Shown one piece after another: positions 28,718 to 37,577 of a DNA stretch of 64,000 bases. Within the stretch, counting starts at the first letter, position 1; each line of letters starts with the position of its first letter. The notes below the pieces were generated by a model. It saw nothing but the letters and a program-made list of their open reading frames with translations. It was not told the DNA's origin and searched no databases. The translations under genes were made by a program, and so were the position numbers. This stretch comes from Alteromonas sp. C1M14 (GTDB lineage: Bacteria > Pseudomonadota > Gammaproteobacteria > Enterobacterales > Alteromonadaceae): the NCBI RefSeq assembly GCF_018860965.1, contig NZ_JAHKQF010000002.1:1-64000 (forward strand). Reading direction: 5' to 3'.

Positions 28718-29726
28718 TGGCGTCGCTATACTATTCATTCTAGTCGGGGTGGCTGGCGGGTATATTTGGCTACAAGTCAATAAGCTTAATACACCTATTG
28801 ATCTTGCTCAGCCTCAGCTTTATGAGGTCAGCCCGGGCGCTTCTGCCATCGCAGTGATTGATGATCTGCGAACAAAAGGGATCACCTCGGTGCCTGATGT
28901 AGTCAGTCGTCTGTGGTTTAAAGTGGAGCCTGAAGTTAGCCAAGTGCGTGCTGGGGTATTTCAATTGCGGCCAGGCATGAGCTTACGTTCGGTATTTACC
29001 TTGCTAGCAAAGGGTCACGAATACCAGTTTCCGGTTAGCTTAGTGGAAGGCCTAACCCTACAGCAATGGCTGTCTACGTTGCTGGCAGCTCCCCATCTCG
29101 TGGACGATACCCAAGGCAAGATGCCCAGCCAATGGCGTTTAAAACTTCAGCGGGTATCCGGTATGCCTGATGATGCTTATCCTGAGGGACTTTTTCTTGC
29201 TGATACTTATCATTACTCGGCAGGGATCCGAATTAGCGATATTTTGCTTAGAGCAAACCAAGCCATGGTGATATTTCTTGAAGAAGCTTGGCCCAACCGA
29301 GGGGATAATTTGCCCTACGACAGTCCATACGATGCATTGATTATGGCTTCGATTATCGAAAAAGAGACCGCAGTGGCAACGGAACGTCCCAGAATAGCCG
29401 GGGTGTTTGTTAATCGGTTACGCAAAGGCATGCGCTTACAAACCGACCCCACAGTGATTTACGGTATTGGTGACGAATTTGACGGTAATCTCACGCGAGC
29501 CCATTTACGGGAAAAAACACCCTATAACACTTATGTTATAAAGGGGTTACCACCAACGCCCATTGCCATGCCTGGACGGGAAGCCATTAATGCGGCGTTA
29601 CATCCTGCCCTAACGGATGAGTATTATTTTGTATCAAAGGGTGACGGCAGTCATCAGTTTTCTGCTACGCTGGAAGCGCACAACCGTGCGGTTAATCAGT
29701 ATCAGCGCGCTAAAAATAGAGAGTAA
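28701..29726 (+). CDS. mltG: Endolytic murein transglycosylase MltG (YceG)
   Basis: Inner-membrane-anchored enzyme that cleaves nascent glycan strands and sets their length. The 341-residue protein has one N-terminal membrane segment (about residues 5-27), a LysM-like region, and the YceG catalytic domain: MASIIEKETA with the catalytic glutamate, AGVFVNRLRKGMRLQTDPTV, and the terminal DEYYFVSKGDGSHQFS. It is translationally coupled to pabC upstream and ends one base before the tmk start. Confidence 0.95.
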   Translation: MKAFYSGVAILFILVGVAGGYIWLQVNKLNTPIDLAQPQLYEVSPGASAIAVIDDLRTKGITSVPDVVSRLWFKVEPEVSQVRAGVFQLRPGMSLRSVFTLLAKGHEYQFPVSLVEGLTLQQWLSTLLAAPHLVDDTQGKMPSQWRLKLQRVSGMPDDAYPEGLFLADTYHYSAGIRISDILLRANQAMVIFLEEAWPNRGDNLPYDSPYDALIMASIIEKETAVATERPRIAGVFVNRLRKGMRLQTDPTVIYGIGDEFDGNLTRAHLREKTPYNTYVIKGLPPTPIAMPGREAINAALHPALTDEYYFVSKGDGSHQFSATLEAHNRAVNQYQRAKNRE

Positions 29727-29727
29727 C

Positions 29728-30345
29728 ATGACGGCTAAATTCATTGTCATTGAAGGCTTAGAAGGGGCGGGTAAAAGCTCTGTCATCAATGTTGTAGAAG
29801 GGTTTATTACTGCATTGGGTCAACCGTGTATCTGTACCCGAGAACCCGGCGGTACCCCCATGGCGGAAGCTATTCGGGAGTGTGTAAAGGGCGATTGGCA
29901 GGAAACGATTTCCCAAGAAACTGAGCTAATGTTGATGTACGCTGCCCGGCGTCAGTTGTTGGTTAATGTAATTCAGCCGGCACTGGCAAAAGGAACATGG
30001 GTTATCGGCGACCGCCATGATATGAGCTCATTGGCTTATCAAGGTGGAGGGCGGGGGATCCCGTCTGAAAAGATCGCACCACTACGAGAATTGTGTTTGC
30101 AAGGGTTTGAACCTCATCTTACCTTGTACTTGGATGTGGACCCGGAGCAAGGGCTCGAGCGAGCACGAGGAAGAGGTGAATTAGATCGTATTGAACGCTC
30201 TGGGCTTGCGTTTTTTCAGCGCACTCGGGAACGTTATCTTACCTTGGCAAAGAATGACAAGTCTGTTTTTGTCATCGATGCCATGCAGCCTATGGCTGAC
30301 GTACATCGTGACGTGAAAGAGACCCTACAGGTGCAATTGTCATGA
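29728..30345 (+). CDS. tmk: Thymidylate kinase
   Basis: Phosphorylates dTMP to dTDP. The 205-residue product starts MTAKFIVIEGLEGAGKSS, which includes the P-loop; the REPGGTPMAE motif, the DRHDMSSLAYQGGGR segment and the LYLDVDPEQGLERARGR lid follow. The frame is open further upstream inside mltG, but ATG 29728 gives the canonical N-terminus. It overlaps holB by ATGA. Confidence 0.96.
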   Translation: MTAKFIVIEGLEGAGKSSVINVVEGFITALGQPCICTREPGGTPMAEAIRECVKGDWQETISQETELMLMYAARRQLLVNVIQPALAKGTWVIGDRHDMSSLAYQGGGRGIPSEKIAPLRELCLQGFEPHLTLYLDVDPEQGLERARGRGELDRIERSGLAFFQRTRERYLTLAKNDKSVFVIDAMQPMADVHRDVKETLQVQLS

Positions 30346-31229
30346 TTTATCCTTGGCTAACGAGTCCATATTCTCAGTTTGTTGCACGCAGCATAGGTGG
30401 CAATCTACATCATGCCTTATTGTTGAGTGGACCCGCAGGCTTGGGTAAACAAGCATTGGCAGAATCTCTTAGTCATGTAATTTTATGCCGGCAACTTACC
30501 GTGAATGGGCCCTGTGGCGAGTGCCAAAGTTGTCAGCTTTTAAAAGCCGGTAGTCACCCTGATTTCTATTTATTGACCTCTGAGAAACAATTGGGAGTTG
30601 ATAAAATACGGGAGGGTATCGGTAAGTTAACGGGGACGGCACAGTTAAGTAATAATAAGGTGCTGATTATACCCCATGCTGACACAATGACAGAGGCAGC
30701 ATCAAACGCATTACTTAAGACTTTAGAAGAGCCCACTAAAAACACGTTTATCATTCTTACCACCGATAAAAAGAACGGTTTGTTACCCACTATTTTGAGC
30801 CGGTGTGAAAAACATACCTATGGCCTTCCTGCTCCCACTCTCACCCTTTCATGGTTGCAACAACAAGGGTATGGTGATGTTACCGATGCCTATGCCAAGG
30901 CATATGGCTATTCTCCTCTTGGGATTCGAGACAGTTTAGATGAAGGGAGTGACGAGGTAAGTTACCAAGACTTCACCCAAGGGCTTGTTGAACTGAAGCA
31001 GGGTAAGGTTTTACCCGGTCACTTGGCATCGAAATGGCAGGATTCAGCACTGTTAGTGGTATCTTGGTTGCAAGCTGAAGCGCATCGCCTTTATATTGAC
31101 TCGCAAAGTCATAAGGATTACCAACTTTGCTTGTGTTGTCAAAAAGCCAAGAAACATCTTCAACATGCTGGGGTGAATAAAACCGTGATCCTATCTGGAT
31201 TACTCGACGTTTTCTCAGTTAATCAATAA
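30342..31229 (+). CDS. holB: DNA polymerase III subunit delta prime
   Basis: Clamp-loader subunit, 295 residues. It has the modified P-loop GPAGLGKQALAE, a four-cysteine zinc module (CRQL...CGECQSC), VDKIREGI, the SNALLKTLEEP sensor region and an ILSRCEKH arginine/sensor segment. Following tmk with an ATGA overlap is standard. The pilZ gene often found after holB in pseudomonads is missing; a TatD-type gene follows. Confidence 0.94.
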   Translation: MIYPWLTSPYSQFVARSIGGNLHHALLLSGPAGLGKQALAESLSHVILCRQLTVNGPCGECQSCQLLKAGSHPDFYLLTSEKQLGVDKIREGIGKLTGTAQLSNNKVLIIPHADTMTEAASNALLKTLEEPTKNTFIILTTDKKNGLLPTILSRCEKHTYGLPAPTLTLSWLQQQGYGDVTDAYAKAYGYSPLGIRDSLDEGSDEVSYQDFTQGLVELKQGKVLPGHLASKWQDSALLVVSWLQAEAHRLYIDSQSHKDYQLCLCCQKAKKHLQHAGVNKTVILSGLLDVFSVNQ

Positions 31230-31252
31230 ACTATTTAACAGGTGTATACAGT

Positions 31253-32029
31253 TTGTTTGTAGATTCTCATTGCCATTTAGATCGTCTTTCGGATAAAAAC
31301 GCGCCCTTACCAGAAACACTGGCATTTGCTCGCCAACGGGGTGTAGAGCATTTTTTGTGCGTATGCGTGTCGGTGCAAGATTTTGACAGTATGAAAGAAA
31401 AAGTGACCCCATTTTCTGATGTTTCCATCTCTTGTGGCGTGCATCCGTTGCATCAAGAAGATGCCTGTGATTATGACACTCTTCTTGCAAAGGCCGCAGA
31501 CGAAAGTGTGGTTGCGGTTGGGGAAACAGGGCTAGACTATTTTTACAGTGCCGATACCAAGGATGTGCAGCTGACATCGTTTATTGATCATATAAAAGTT
31601 GCCAATGAGTTACAAAAACCGTTAATTATCCATACTCGTGATGCCCGTGAGGACACGCTAAATTTATTACGTCAGTACAAAGCACCCACAACCAAAGGGG
31701 TACTGCATTGCTTTACTGAAGATTTGGATATGGCACTAGCGGCCATCGAACTTGGTTTTTATATTTCCATTTCCGGTATTGTGACCTTTAATTCTGCCCA
31801 GTCATTACGGGAAGTGGTAAAAGCCATTCCGCTAGATAAACTCCTTATCGAAACTGACTCGCCTTGGTTAGCGCCTGTGCCGCATAGAGGCAAAGAGAAC
31901 CAACCGGGGTTTGTGGTTGAAGTGGCAGAATTCATTGCCCAACTTAAAGGGGTTAGCGTGAGCGAACTTGCCCGCATTACCACTGACAATTTTTATACGC
32001 TGTTTCATCATGTCCAATCCCGTCGATAA
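31253..32029 (+). CDS. TatD-family metal-dependent hydrolase (YcfH-like)
   Basis: 258-residue TIM-barrel hydrolase of the TatD DNase family. Metal ligands are visible: VDSHCHLD at the start, GVHPLH, GETGLDYF, IHTRDA, GVLHCFTE and LIETDSPWLAP. The start is TTG at 31253, giving the conserved MFVDSHCHLD. The location after holB matches E. coli ycfH. It may act as a 3'-5' exonuclease or D-Tyr-tRNA-type hydrolase; the role of this paralogue is not settled. It overlaps the next gene by 20 bp. Confidence 0.9.
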   Translation: MFVDSHCHLDRLSDKNAPLPETLAFARQRGVEHFLCVCVSVQDFDSMKEKVTPFSDVSISCGVHPLHQEDACDYDTLLAKAADESVVAVGETGLDYFYSADTKDVQLTSFIDHIKVANELQKPLIIHTRDAREDTLNLLRQYKAPTTKGVLHCFTEDLDMALAAIELGFYISISGIVTFNSAQSLREVVKAIPLDKLLIETDSPWLAPVPHRGKENQPGFVVEVAEFIAQLKGVSVSELARITTDNFYTLFHHVQSRR

Positions 32030-32591
32030 AATGGAAATTCCTTGGGTGACGAGACTAGTAAAAAGCCTGCAACTGACTCGTCAAAGCCCAGAAAGTCGCT
32101 ACTTTCAATTAGCGACTTGTAACAATCAAGGAGCGCCGAGTAACAGAACCTTGGTTTTTCGAGCAATGGATAAAAGGCGAGGGGAGTTATCTGTGGTGTC
32201 GGATTTACGTACCGACAAAATTGCCGATTTACGCCATAACTGTAAAGGTGCCATTTGCTGGTATTTTTCTGATACGCGAGAACAATACCGCTTTGACGTA
32301 AAAAGCACCATTATGTCTTTGCAAGATCACGGAGACACCCTTCGGGCCTATTGGAACAACATGTCCGAGCCGGGTAAAAAACAATTCTTGTGGGGAGTCC
32401 CTAAAACCCCGCGAAGTGGTAATGATCCTCTCAAAGTGAATCATCAACCCAATGATCCTCCGCCGCACTTTTGTGTGATTACCTTTGCGGTGGTTAGCGG
32501 GGATTACCTTTGTTTAAAAGGTAATCCTCAACATCGGGAACTGTACCAACACCAACAAGGGCAGTGGCACGTCACGTCCGTTATTCCTTAG
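32010..32591 (+). CDS. Pyridoxamine 5'-phosphate oxidase-family FMN-binding protein
   Basis: 193-residue split-barrel flavoprotein from the start at ATG 32010; a longer in-frame start at 31968 lies deep inside tatD and is less likely. It has RYFQLATCNNQGAPSNRTLVFR, WYFSDTREQYRF and a C-terminal PPPHFCVITFAVVSGDYLCL, matching the Alr4036-type PPOX group rather than true PdxH. Probably binds FMN; substrate unknown. It is translationally coupled to the tatD-like gene. Confidence 0.8.
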   Translation: MSNPVDKMEIPWVTRLVKSLQLTRQSPESRYFQLATCNNQGAPSNRTLVFRAMDKRRGELSVVSDLRTDKIADLRHNCKGAICWYFSDTREQYRFDVKSTIMSLQDHGDTLRAYWNNMSEPGKKQFLWGVPKTPRSGNDPLKVNHQPNDPPPHFCVITFAVVSGDYLCLKGNPQHRELYQHQQGQWHVTSVIP

Positions 32592-32627
32592 CGACTAATC
32601 TTGTCGCCGTGCTTACCATAATAATGG

Positions 32628-33260
32628 CTAGAAAAACGACTTAATGGCGTGGGAGCCGCTGTACAGAGGGATAATGCGATCATCGCTGCCTTGGGAGCTC
32701 AGGGCATATCGAATCGCCGTTGCTACATCTTCTCTTGGGATCACCGCATCGTCGCGATCTTCTGGCATCTCGGTTTGTACGGCGCCAGTCCCGTTATCAT
32801 CTAGCAAGGTGCCGGGACGTAATATGGTGTATCTAAGTCCACTGGCGATCAAATGTTCATCGGCCATGTGTTTGGCAACAAGGTAGGGTTTAATTTCAGA
32901 AGGGAGGTTATCAGGCGCGTCGGCGCCCACGGAACTAACCATAACGAAACGTTGTGTGCCGGAGCGCTTAGCATATTCCACGGCATTTCTGGCGGCCCAC
33001 AAATCGATCAGTATTGTTTTATCTGCGCCTGTGCTGCCTCCTGAACCGGCCGCAAACACCACCTGGTTGCATCCGTCAAAAGCGTCAGAAAAGTCTTCTT
33101 CTAGATCTCTTTCACAAATGGTTAAGCCATCACATTTTAAGTCGCTGATTTTACTGCTGTCTCGGACCAATGCCTTAACGGTAAACTGGTTGTCGAGAAG
33201 TTGTTTGGTTACCCTTTTACCAACGTTACCACTGGCACCTATAACAAGCACATCCGTCAT
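32628..33260 (-). CDS. NAD(P)-binding atypical SDR (NmrA/YwnB-like)
   Basis: 210-residue single-domain Rossmann protein: dinucleotide motif VIGASGNVGKRV at the N-terminus, VVFAAGSGGSTGADK, FVMVSSVGADAP and YTILRPGTLLDDNGTG. The active-site tyrosine of classical SDRs is not in the usual YxxxK form, placing it with atypical SDR_a5-type proteins, often redox sensors or flavin/quinone-related. It is a lone gene, convergent with the PPOX gene. Function not assigned. Confidence 0.82.
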   Translation of the reverse strand: MTDVLVIGASGNVGKRVTKQLLDNQFTVKALVRDSSKISDLKCDGLTICERDLEEDFSDAFDGCNQVVFAAGSGGSTGADKTILIDLWAARNAVEYAKRSGTQRFVMVSSVGADAPDNLPSEIKPYLVAKHMADEHLIASGLRYTILRPGTLLDDNGTGAVQTEMPEDRDDAVIPREDVATAIRYALSSQGSDDRIIPLYSGSHAIKSFF

Positions 33261-33379
33261 AAATGACTCCTTTAATTAGAATAGACGGGATTTGTTCGGC
33301 TAAGGGAAGTGATTGGATCAACAGCTGCTTTGGAACAACCATAGATTAGGACTAGTGACATTATGCACAGAAGAGCAAA

Positions 33380-33862
33380 TTATGAAGTGAGTTTTAACAT
33401 ACAACATTGTTTGAATTTTTTACCGCTAAGGCAAATACAAGGCTCGTTACGCCCCTTTTTAACATAGCCAGTATCACTGTGTAAGTCGCCTGAGTGATAT
33501 CGCCATGCATCATCTTCAAGTATAAATGAAGAGGTTTCGTGAAGCTGCCCTAGTTTACCGTTTTCGCTATACCAAGCATTAAATTCCACCTGGTGTGGTG
33601 TAGGCAGGGCAATAATATTTAAGGTTAACCATTTGGTGTGCTCGGCAGATACGCGAAGATCATTTTGGCTTAAGGTGGCTCTTGGAGCCGAAGCGTAGGT
33701 AGCCAAAATATAATCGTAGTTGGATAACGCATAAGCGCTAAACCGTGAGCGCATTAGGTTTTCGGGAGTTGCTGCCTTTTTTGTGCCTTGTAGGATAGGT
33801 TGACAACAGGTCTCGAAGGGGCGACCGCTATTACAGTAACATTTCATGGGTGACGACAACAT
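33380..33862 (-). CDS. YchJ/UPF0225-type SEC-C motif protein
   Basis: 160-residue zinc-binding protein with SEC-C motifs at both ends: CYCNSGRPFETCCQPIL near the N-terminus and EPCICLSGKKFKQCC near the C-terminus; between them is RSRFSAYALSNYDYILATY, the YchJ middle domain. The true start may be the internal ATG at 33847, which places the first cysteine motif at the very N-terminus as in E. coli YchJ. The role is unknown. It is a single gene. Confidence 0.86.
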   Translation of the reverse strand: MLSSPMKCYCNSGRPFETCCQPILQGTKKAATPENLMRSRFSAYALSNYDYILATYASAPRATLSQNDLRVSAEHTKWLTLNIIALPTPHQVEFNAWYSENGKLGQLHETSSFILEDDAWRYHSGDLHSDTGYVKKGRNEPCICLSGKKFKQCCMLKLTS

Positions 33863-33909
33863 TTAATGATGGCAAAAGTGTACACCGCAAAAATGCACGG
33901 AGCAATGGT

Positions 33910-34269
33910 TTACCAAGGCCCCATCACCACGTTTTGTAACGCATAGCCATTGTCATCATTCACCACCTGCAAATTCACGATAGATACGGCATAGCGATGG
34001 CACAACATACGGATCTTGTCACGGTCTTGGCCTTTTAACATTAAGTTTTCAACATAGATGGTTTTACATTGACCACTGGTAATGAGCTTAGCTATCCATG
34101 TGGGGACTTGTTCTTCGGTGGGTTTTTGCATACGAATACTGTGTGGCGTGTCTTTTTTAAAGGCGACGGAATTTGCAAGTAAATAAGACCAACCCCGAGG
34201 CCGACTAAGGGAAGCCGGGGAACCTTCAAAGGCAAATGAAAGCTGAGCGACGTTATTTGAAATTTGCAT
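33910..34269 (-). CDS. SulA-like, LexA-controlled putative division inhibitor
   Basis: 119 residues from the ATG at 34269, which has AGGA six bases upstream; the ATG at 34275 abuts the ribosome site and the start at 34356 is upstream of the promoter. The middle and end (WIAKLITSGQCKTIYVEN, RMLCHRYAVSIVNLQVV) fit the RecA-like SulA fold, which blocks FtsZ polymerisation during the SOS response. A LexA-box-like site lies 22-41 bp upstream, supporting SOS control. Similarity to enteric SulA is modest, so inhibition of FtsZ is inference. Confidence 0.65.
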   Translation of the reverse strand: MQISNNVAQLSFAFEGSPASLSRPRGWSYLLANSVAFKKDTPHSIRMQKPTEEQVPTWIAKLITSGQCKTIYVENLMLKGQDRDKIRMLCHRYAVSIVNLQVVNDDNGYALQNVVMGPW

Positions 34270-34290
34270 AATCATTCCTGTTTGTTTGTA

Positions 34291-34310
34291 CAGTGTATGG
34301 ATATACAGTA
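34291..34310 (-). promoter_or_regulatory. LexA (SOS) box upstream of the SulA-like gene
   Basis: On the minus strand TACTGTATATCCATACACTG matches the SOS consensus TACTGTATATATATACAGTA at most positions; the core is CTGT-N8-ACAC, one base off CTGT-N8-ACAG. It is placed where LexA would block the promoter. Confidence 0.65.
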
Positions 34311-34346
34311 GTTGTAAATGAAACAGGAAGCAAGTCTTTTTTGCAT

Positions 34347-34372
34347 AAAAAAACACCGCTGTAGAAGCGGCG
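34347..34372 (-). terminator. Intrinsic terminator after msrPQ
   Basis: On the minus strand CGCCGCT, loop TCTAC, AGCGGTG (one G-U pair) and seven T residues, just after the msrQ stop. It insulates the SulA-like gene from msrPQ transcription. Confidence 0.88.
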
Positions 34373-34389
34373 TTTAAATGGGTGACAGA

Positions 34390-35016
34390 TTAGCTGTTTA
34401 TTTTCAATAGTCTCAGAATACGTTGACGACTGAGTACAAGCAGGATAGCGCCTATCCAGTAAAATACCGGTGATTGCCAACCCGTCTTCAATGCCCAAGT
34501 GTAATGGAGTATGGCGAGGCCTAAGGCCAGATACACGAAATTGTGGAGGGTTTGCCATTTCCGTCCCATCTTGCGGCGTACTTTATTGACAGAGGTAATG
34601 GTTAATAAGAGTAAAATAATTAAGGCGGTAAACCCCACCATAATATAGGGTCGCTTGAGCAGTTCACTGCCGATAAGGGAAAAATCGAAACCGAGTTCAA
34701 AACCGATGTAAGTTAAAAAGTGCATTAACGCATAAACAAAGACATAAATACCACTCATCCGTCGATAGGTGATCAGAACGCCACAAGGCAGCCGTTGCGC
34801 TAAGGGGGATAAGGCCAGGGTAAATAGCAATAAGTTGATTGCCATGATTCCCGTTGCGTTAAGTAGCGCTTCTACCGGATCGCCACCAAGTTGATCGTTT
34901 ATTCCGGCGTAAAATAGCCACACCAAATACCCCACGGCAAAAAGATGAAACAGGGTCTTGGTGAGAATACGTTGCTTTGCCGGGATCCTAATGGGGCGAT
35001 TAAACAGTTTTTTCAT
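34390..35016 (-). CDS. msrQ: MsrQ, haem-binding membrane subunit of the methionine sulfoxide reductase system
   Basis: 208-residue integral membrane protein of the ferric reductase-like/YedZ family with about six hydrophobic helices and conserved histidines (YALMHFLTYIGFE, WQTLHNFVYLALGLAILHY) that bind haem. It passes electrons from the quinone pool to MsrP for repair of oxidised periplasmic proteins. The start overlaps the msrP stop (TGATG), so the two are coupled, and a terminator follows. Confidence 0.94.
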   Translation of the reverse strand: MKKLFNRPIRIPAKQRILTKTLFHLFAVGYLVWLFYAGINDQLGGDPVEALLNATGIMAINLLLFTLALSPLAQRLPCGVLITYRRMSGIYVFVYALMHFLTYIGFELGFDFSLIGSELLKRPYIMVGFTALIILLLLTITSVNKVRRKMGRKWQTLHNFVYLALGLAILHYTWALKTGWQSPVFYWIGAILLVLSRQRILRLLKINS

Positions 35017-36038
35017 CAGAATTGTTTCGTCAAATCCATGTTGGCATAAAGCGGAGCCACTTCGGAATATCCGTTAAACAGTTGCGTTGGGATGCGGGTT
35101 TGCTTGAATAATCCTCCACGGGTTATGCGACGCTCTGAGGCCTGGCTCCACCGAGGATGATCCACATTAGGGTTAACGTTGGCATAAAAGCCGTATTCTT
35201 GTTTAGCCAGTTGATTCCAGGTCGTCGGCGGCTTTTTGTCCGTTAAGGTGATTTTAACAATGGATTTGATACTCTTAAATCCGTACTTCCAAGGCACAAC
35301 CAAACGAATGGGGGCGCCGTTTTGGCCGGGCAGGGTTTTGCCATAAACACCCACAGACATCATGGTTAGCGGATGGGTTGCTTCATCAAGACGCAAACCT
35401 TCTATATACGGGTAATCGAGCCCGCCGCCAACAAAGGCGTTTCTAATACCTGGCATTTGGGTGGGTGAATCTAAGGTTTCAAATGCCACGTATTTAGCGC
35501 TAGAAAGGGGTTTGGCCTTGGCAAGTAAATGACTTAATTGAAACCCTGTCCAGGGGATCACCATCGACCAGGCTTCCACGCAGCGTAATCGATAAATCCT
35601 TTCTTCTAGGGCGAACTGCGAGAATAAATCCTCATAACCTAAAGTAATGGGGTTTTCTACCATGCCATCGATGGCAAGGGTCCAAGGGTTCACTTTAAAA
35701 TTCTGTGCATTTTTGGCGGGATCTTCTTTTCCCGTGCCAAATTCATAGAAGTTATTAAATTGGGTGACTTTTTCGTAAGGCGTTAAGGTTTCATCCTGAC
35801 CCCAGGTGGTATTTTTTTCAAAATTAAGAGGACGAGGTTTAACCACCTCCGCTTTTTCGTCATCACTGAACCAGCCGAAGGCATTGGCACGGCTACTGAG
35901 TAACGCACCTGCACCAACAAAGCCCATTTGTTTGATGATCTTGCGACGTTGTTGATAAATTGCTTCATCTGTTACATCGTTGTCTTTAAGCACCACAGAA
36001 GGAGTAAATCGCCTAGCCATAATTTGTCTCATCAGCAT
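35016..36038 (-). CDS. msrP: MsrP, periplasmic molybdopterin methionine sulfoxide reductase
   Basis: Catalytic subunit that reduces methionine sulfoxide in envelope proteins. The 340-residue precursor has a Tat signal ([10 protein letters not shown], then a hydrophobic stretch ending SSRANA). The sulfite-oxidase-like molybdopterin domain includes [15 protein letters not shown], whose cysteine ligates Mo, and [15 protein letters not shown]. An alternative start six codons in, at 36020, is possible. It is the first gene of the msrPQ operon. Confidence 0.95.
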   Translation of the reverse strand: MLMRQIMARRFTPSVVLKDNDVTDEAIYQQRRKIIKQMGFVGAGALLSSRANAFGWFSDDEKAEVVKPRPLNFEKNTTWGQDETLTPYEKVTQFNNFYEFGTGKEDPAKNAQNFKVNPWTLAIDGMVENPITLGYEDLFSQFALEERIYRLRCVEAWSMVIPWTGFQLSHLLAKAKPLSSAKYVAFETLDSPTQMPGIRNAFVGGGLDYPYIEGLRLDEATHPLTMMSVGVYGKTLPGQNGAPIRLVVPWKYGFKSIKSIVKITLTDKKPPTTWNQLAKQEYGFYANVNPNVDHPRWSQASERRITRGGLFKQTRIPTQLFNGYSEVAPLYANMDLTKQF

Positions 36039-36123
36039 TATTTCTCTATTAGTTTAAACAGACCCTATGACGGGGTAAAAAATTTCACGCTAATAAATAA
36101 TATGAGCAAAATCCCCACTCAGC

Positions 36124-36140
36124 CAATGATTCAATCATTG
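36124..36140. promoter_or_regulatory. Palindrome upstream of msrP
   Basis: CAATGATT-C-AATCATTG, perfect 8-bp arms, 86 bp upstream of the msrP start. The position suits a regulator site, but no regulator is identified. Confidence 0.3.
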
Positions 36141-36244
36141 TTTGATTTCGCCGTTTTAGCGCGGTAGGGACCTGCTTTGTTAGATGGGACGCCGTTTAAA
36201 TGAGGTTAAGCCGTCTACTACCTGTGCCGACGGCGCTATTTTAA

Positions 36245-37540
36245 TTACTGGGTGCTAGCAATTGTTTTAATCGCATCGGAGAGGGCGTGAATATGGCTAA
36301 TGGGGGTGAAAATTTGCGGCGTTACTCGTATACAGCAACCGCTGGTTAAACTATCTCGTAGTACGGTAAAAATACCAAACTCATTTTGCAATCTACTTTG
36401 AAGCTGAGATACCGCTTCTTTTGACGTAGCATGACGTAATCTGAAGCCGCCCATGCCAGACGCGTTATCGGTTTCTTTGGCGCCAAGAATTTCTACTTGG
36501 GGTAATTGTTGAACCTCATTTACCCAACTGTCTCTTAAATAGGTTAATCGCGCTTCTTTGTTGCTACCGCCAATTGCCTGATGAACGGCTAGGGCTTTGG
36601 GCACGGTTATAAAGGCGGCGAAATCTGAGGTGGCTAGGTGCACTCTATTGGCAACATCTTCATCGTTAGGATCTTCGCCTGGAAAAGGACTAACCGGCGC
36701 CATTGTACCGGTGCGCATGTATAACGCACCCACACCCACGGGAGAACCAATCCATTTATGCAAGTTAAACACTGCCCAGTCAGCGCCAATGTCGTCCACG
36801 GTAAAGTCGAGCAACCCCCAAGATTGCGCACAGTCGCAAATTACCTGAATTCCTCGTGCCTTTGCCATTTCCGATATCGCCTTAACGGGAAGCACCAGTC
36901 CGTGCTGATTGCTTACATGGGTTAGTAGCATTAACTTCAGGTTTGGCATGCGATCAAACGCCTGCTTATATACATTGATATAATCTTCATGGGTGCCCGC
37001 TGCCGGAAGCGTAATCTTATGACCCTTCACATTATGTTCTTTGGCTAACCACGCCATCATTTTTTGAAAGCTGGGGTAATCTGAATCCGCCCACAATATG
37101 GCATCTGTACTTTCTAATCCCTTATACTGGGTAATAAGGTTAACAAAGGACTCGGTGGCATTTCTGGTTAACATTAGTTCATTGACGTTGGCGTTTAGTG
37201 CACTAGCGACAGACTTTCTCGCCGCTAAGAAATCCGATTTGTATTGGGTTCTGGCGTACCAAGACAACTCTTTATTAATTCTGTGAGTATTGGTTGCAAG
37301 GGCATCTTCTACCACCGTTGCCATTTTTCCCCAGTAACCATGCTCTAAATTAATAAGTTCATCTTGTACCGGAAACAACGCCCGTATTTGTTGCCAATGG
37401 TTTTCATCTCTGGCCAAATCGAAACTAGATTTTGAGGGATCAGGAATACCCTGAGTGATGGTATTTGCCGTGGCTAGGCCAGTTAATGAAACAGTACTTA
37501 AACTTGCTGATAATTTAAGAAAATGTCTGCGAGAGTTCAT
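36245..37540 (-). CDS. Tat-exported class V PLP-dependent enzyme (PvdN/isopenicillin-N-epimerase-like)
   Basis: 431-residue fold-type I PLP enzyme with a twin-arginine signal: SRRHFLKLSA at residues 3-12, hydrophobic stretch and a likely cleavage after TANT. The catalytic domain has LMLTRNATESFVNL, DCAQSWGLLDFTVDDIGADW and the PLP lysine, Lys262, in FNLHKWIGSPVGVG. Tat export fits a cofactor inserted before translocation. The best known periplasmic relative is PvdN of Pseudomonas, which modifies pyoverdine. It lies 37 bp downstream of a TonB-dependent receptor with AGGA as ribosome site, so the two form an operon. The substrate is unknown. Confidence 0.87.
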   Translation of the reverse strand: MNSRRHFLKLSASLSTVSLTGLATANTITQGIPDPSKSSFDLARDENHWQQIRALFPVQDELINLEHGYWGKMATVVEDALATNTHRINKELSWYARTQYKSDFLAARKSVASALNANVNELMLTRNATESFVNLITQYKGLESTDAILWADSDYPSFQKMMAWLAKEHNVKGHKITLPAAGTHEDYINVYKQAFDRMPNLKLMLLTHVSNQHGLVLPVKAISEMAKARGIQVICDCAQSWGLLDFTVDDIGADWAVFNLHKWIGSPVGVGALYMRTGTMAPVSPFPGEDPNDEDVANRVHLATSDFAAFITVPKALAVHQAIGGSNKEARLTYLRDSWVNEVQQLPQVEILGAKETDNASGMGGFRLRHATSKEAVSQLQSRLQNEFGIFTVLRDSLTSGCCIRVTPQIFTPISHIHALSDAIKTIASTQ

Positions 37541-37577
37541 GATTTTATCCTGTTACAAAAAAGAGATGAAAGGCGCG

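Noticed and set aside
29617-29727. Upstream extension of the tmk frame inside mltG
   Set aside because: The canonical thymidylate kinase N-terminus starts at ATG 29728; the extension is mltG read in another frame.
30342-31252. Possible pilZ gene between holB and the tatD-like gene
   Set aside because: The gap after holB is only 23 bp; pilZ is simply absent from this copy of the cluster.
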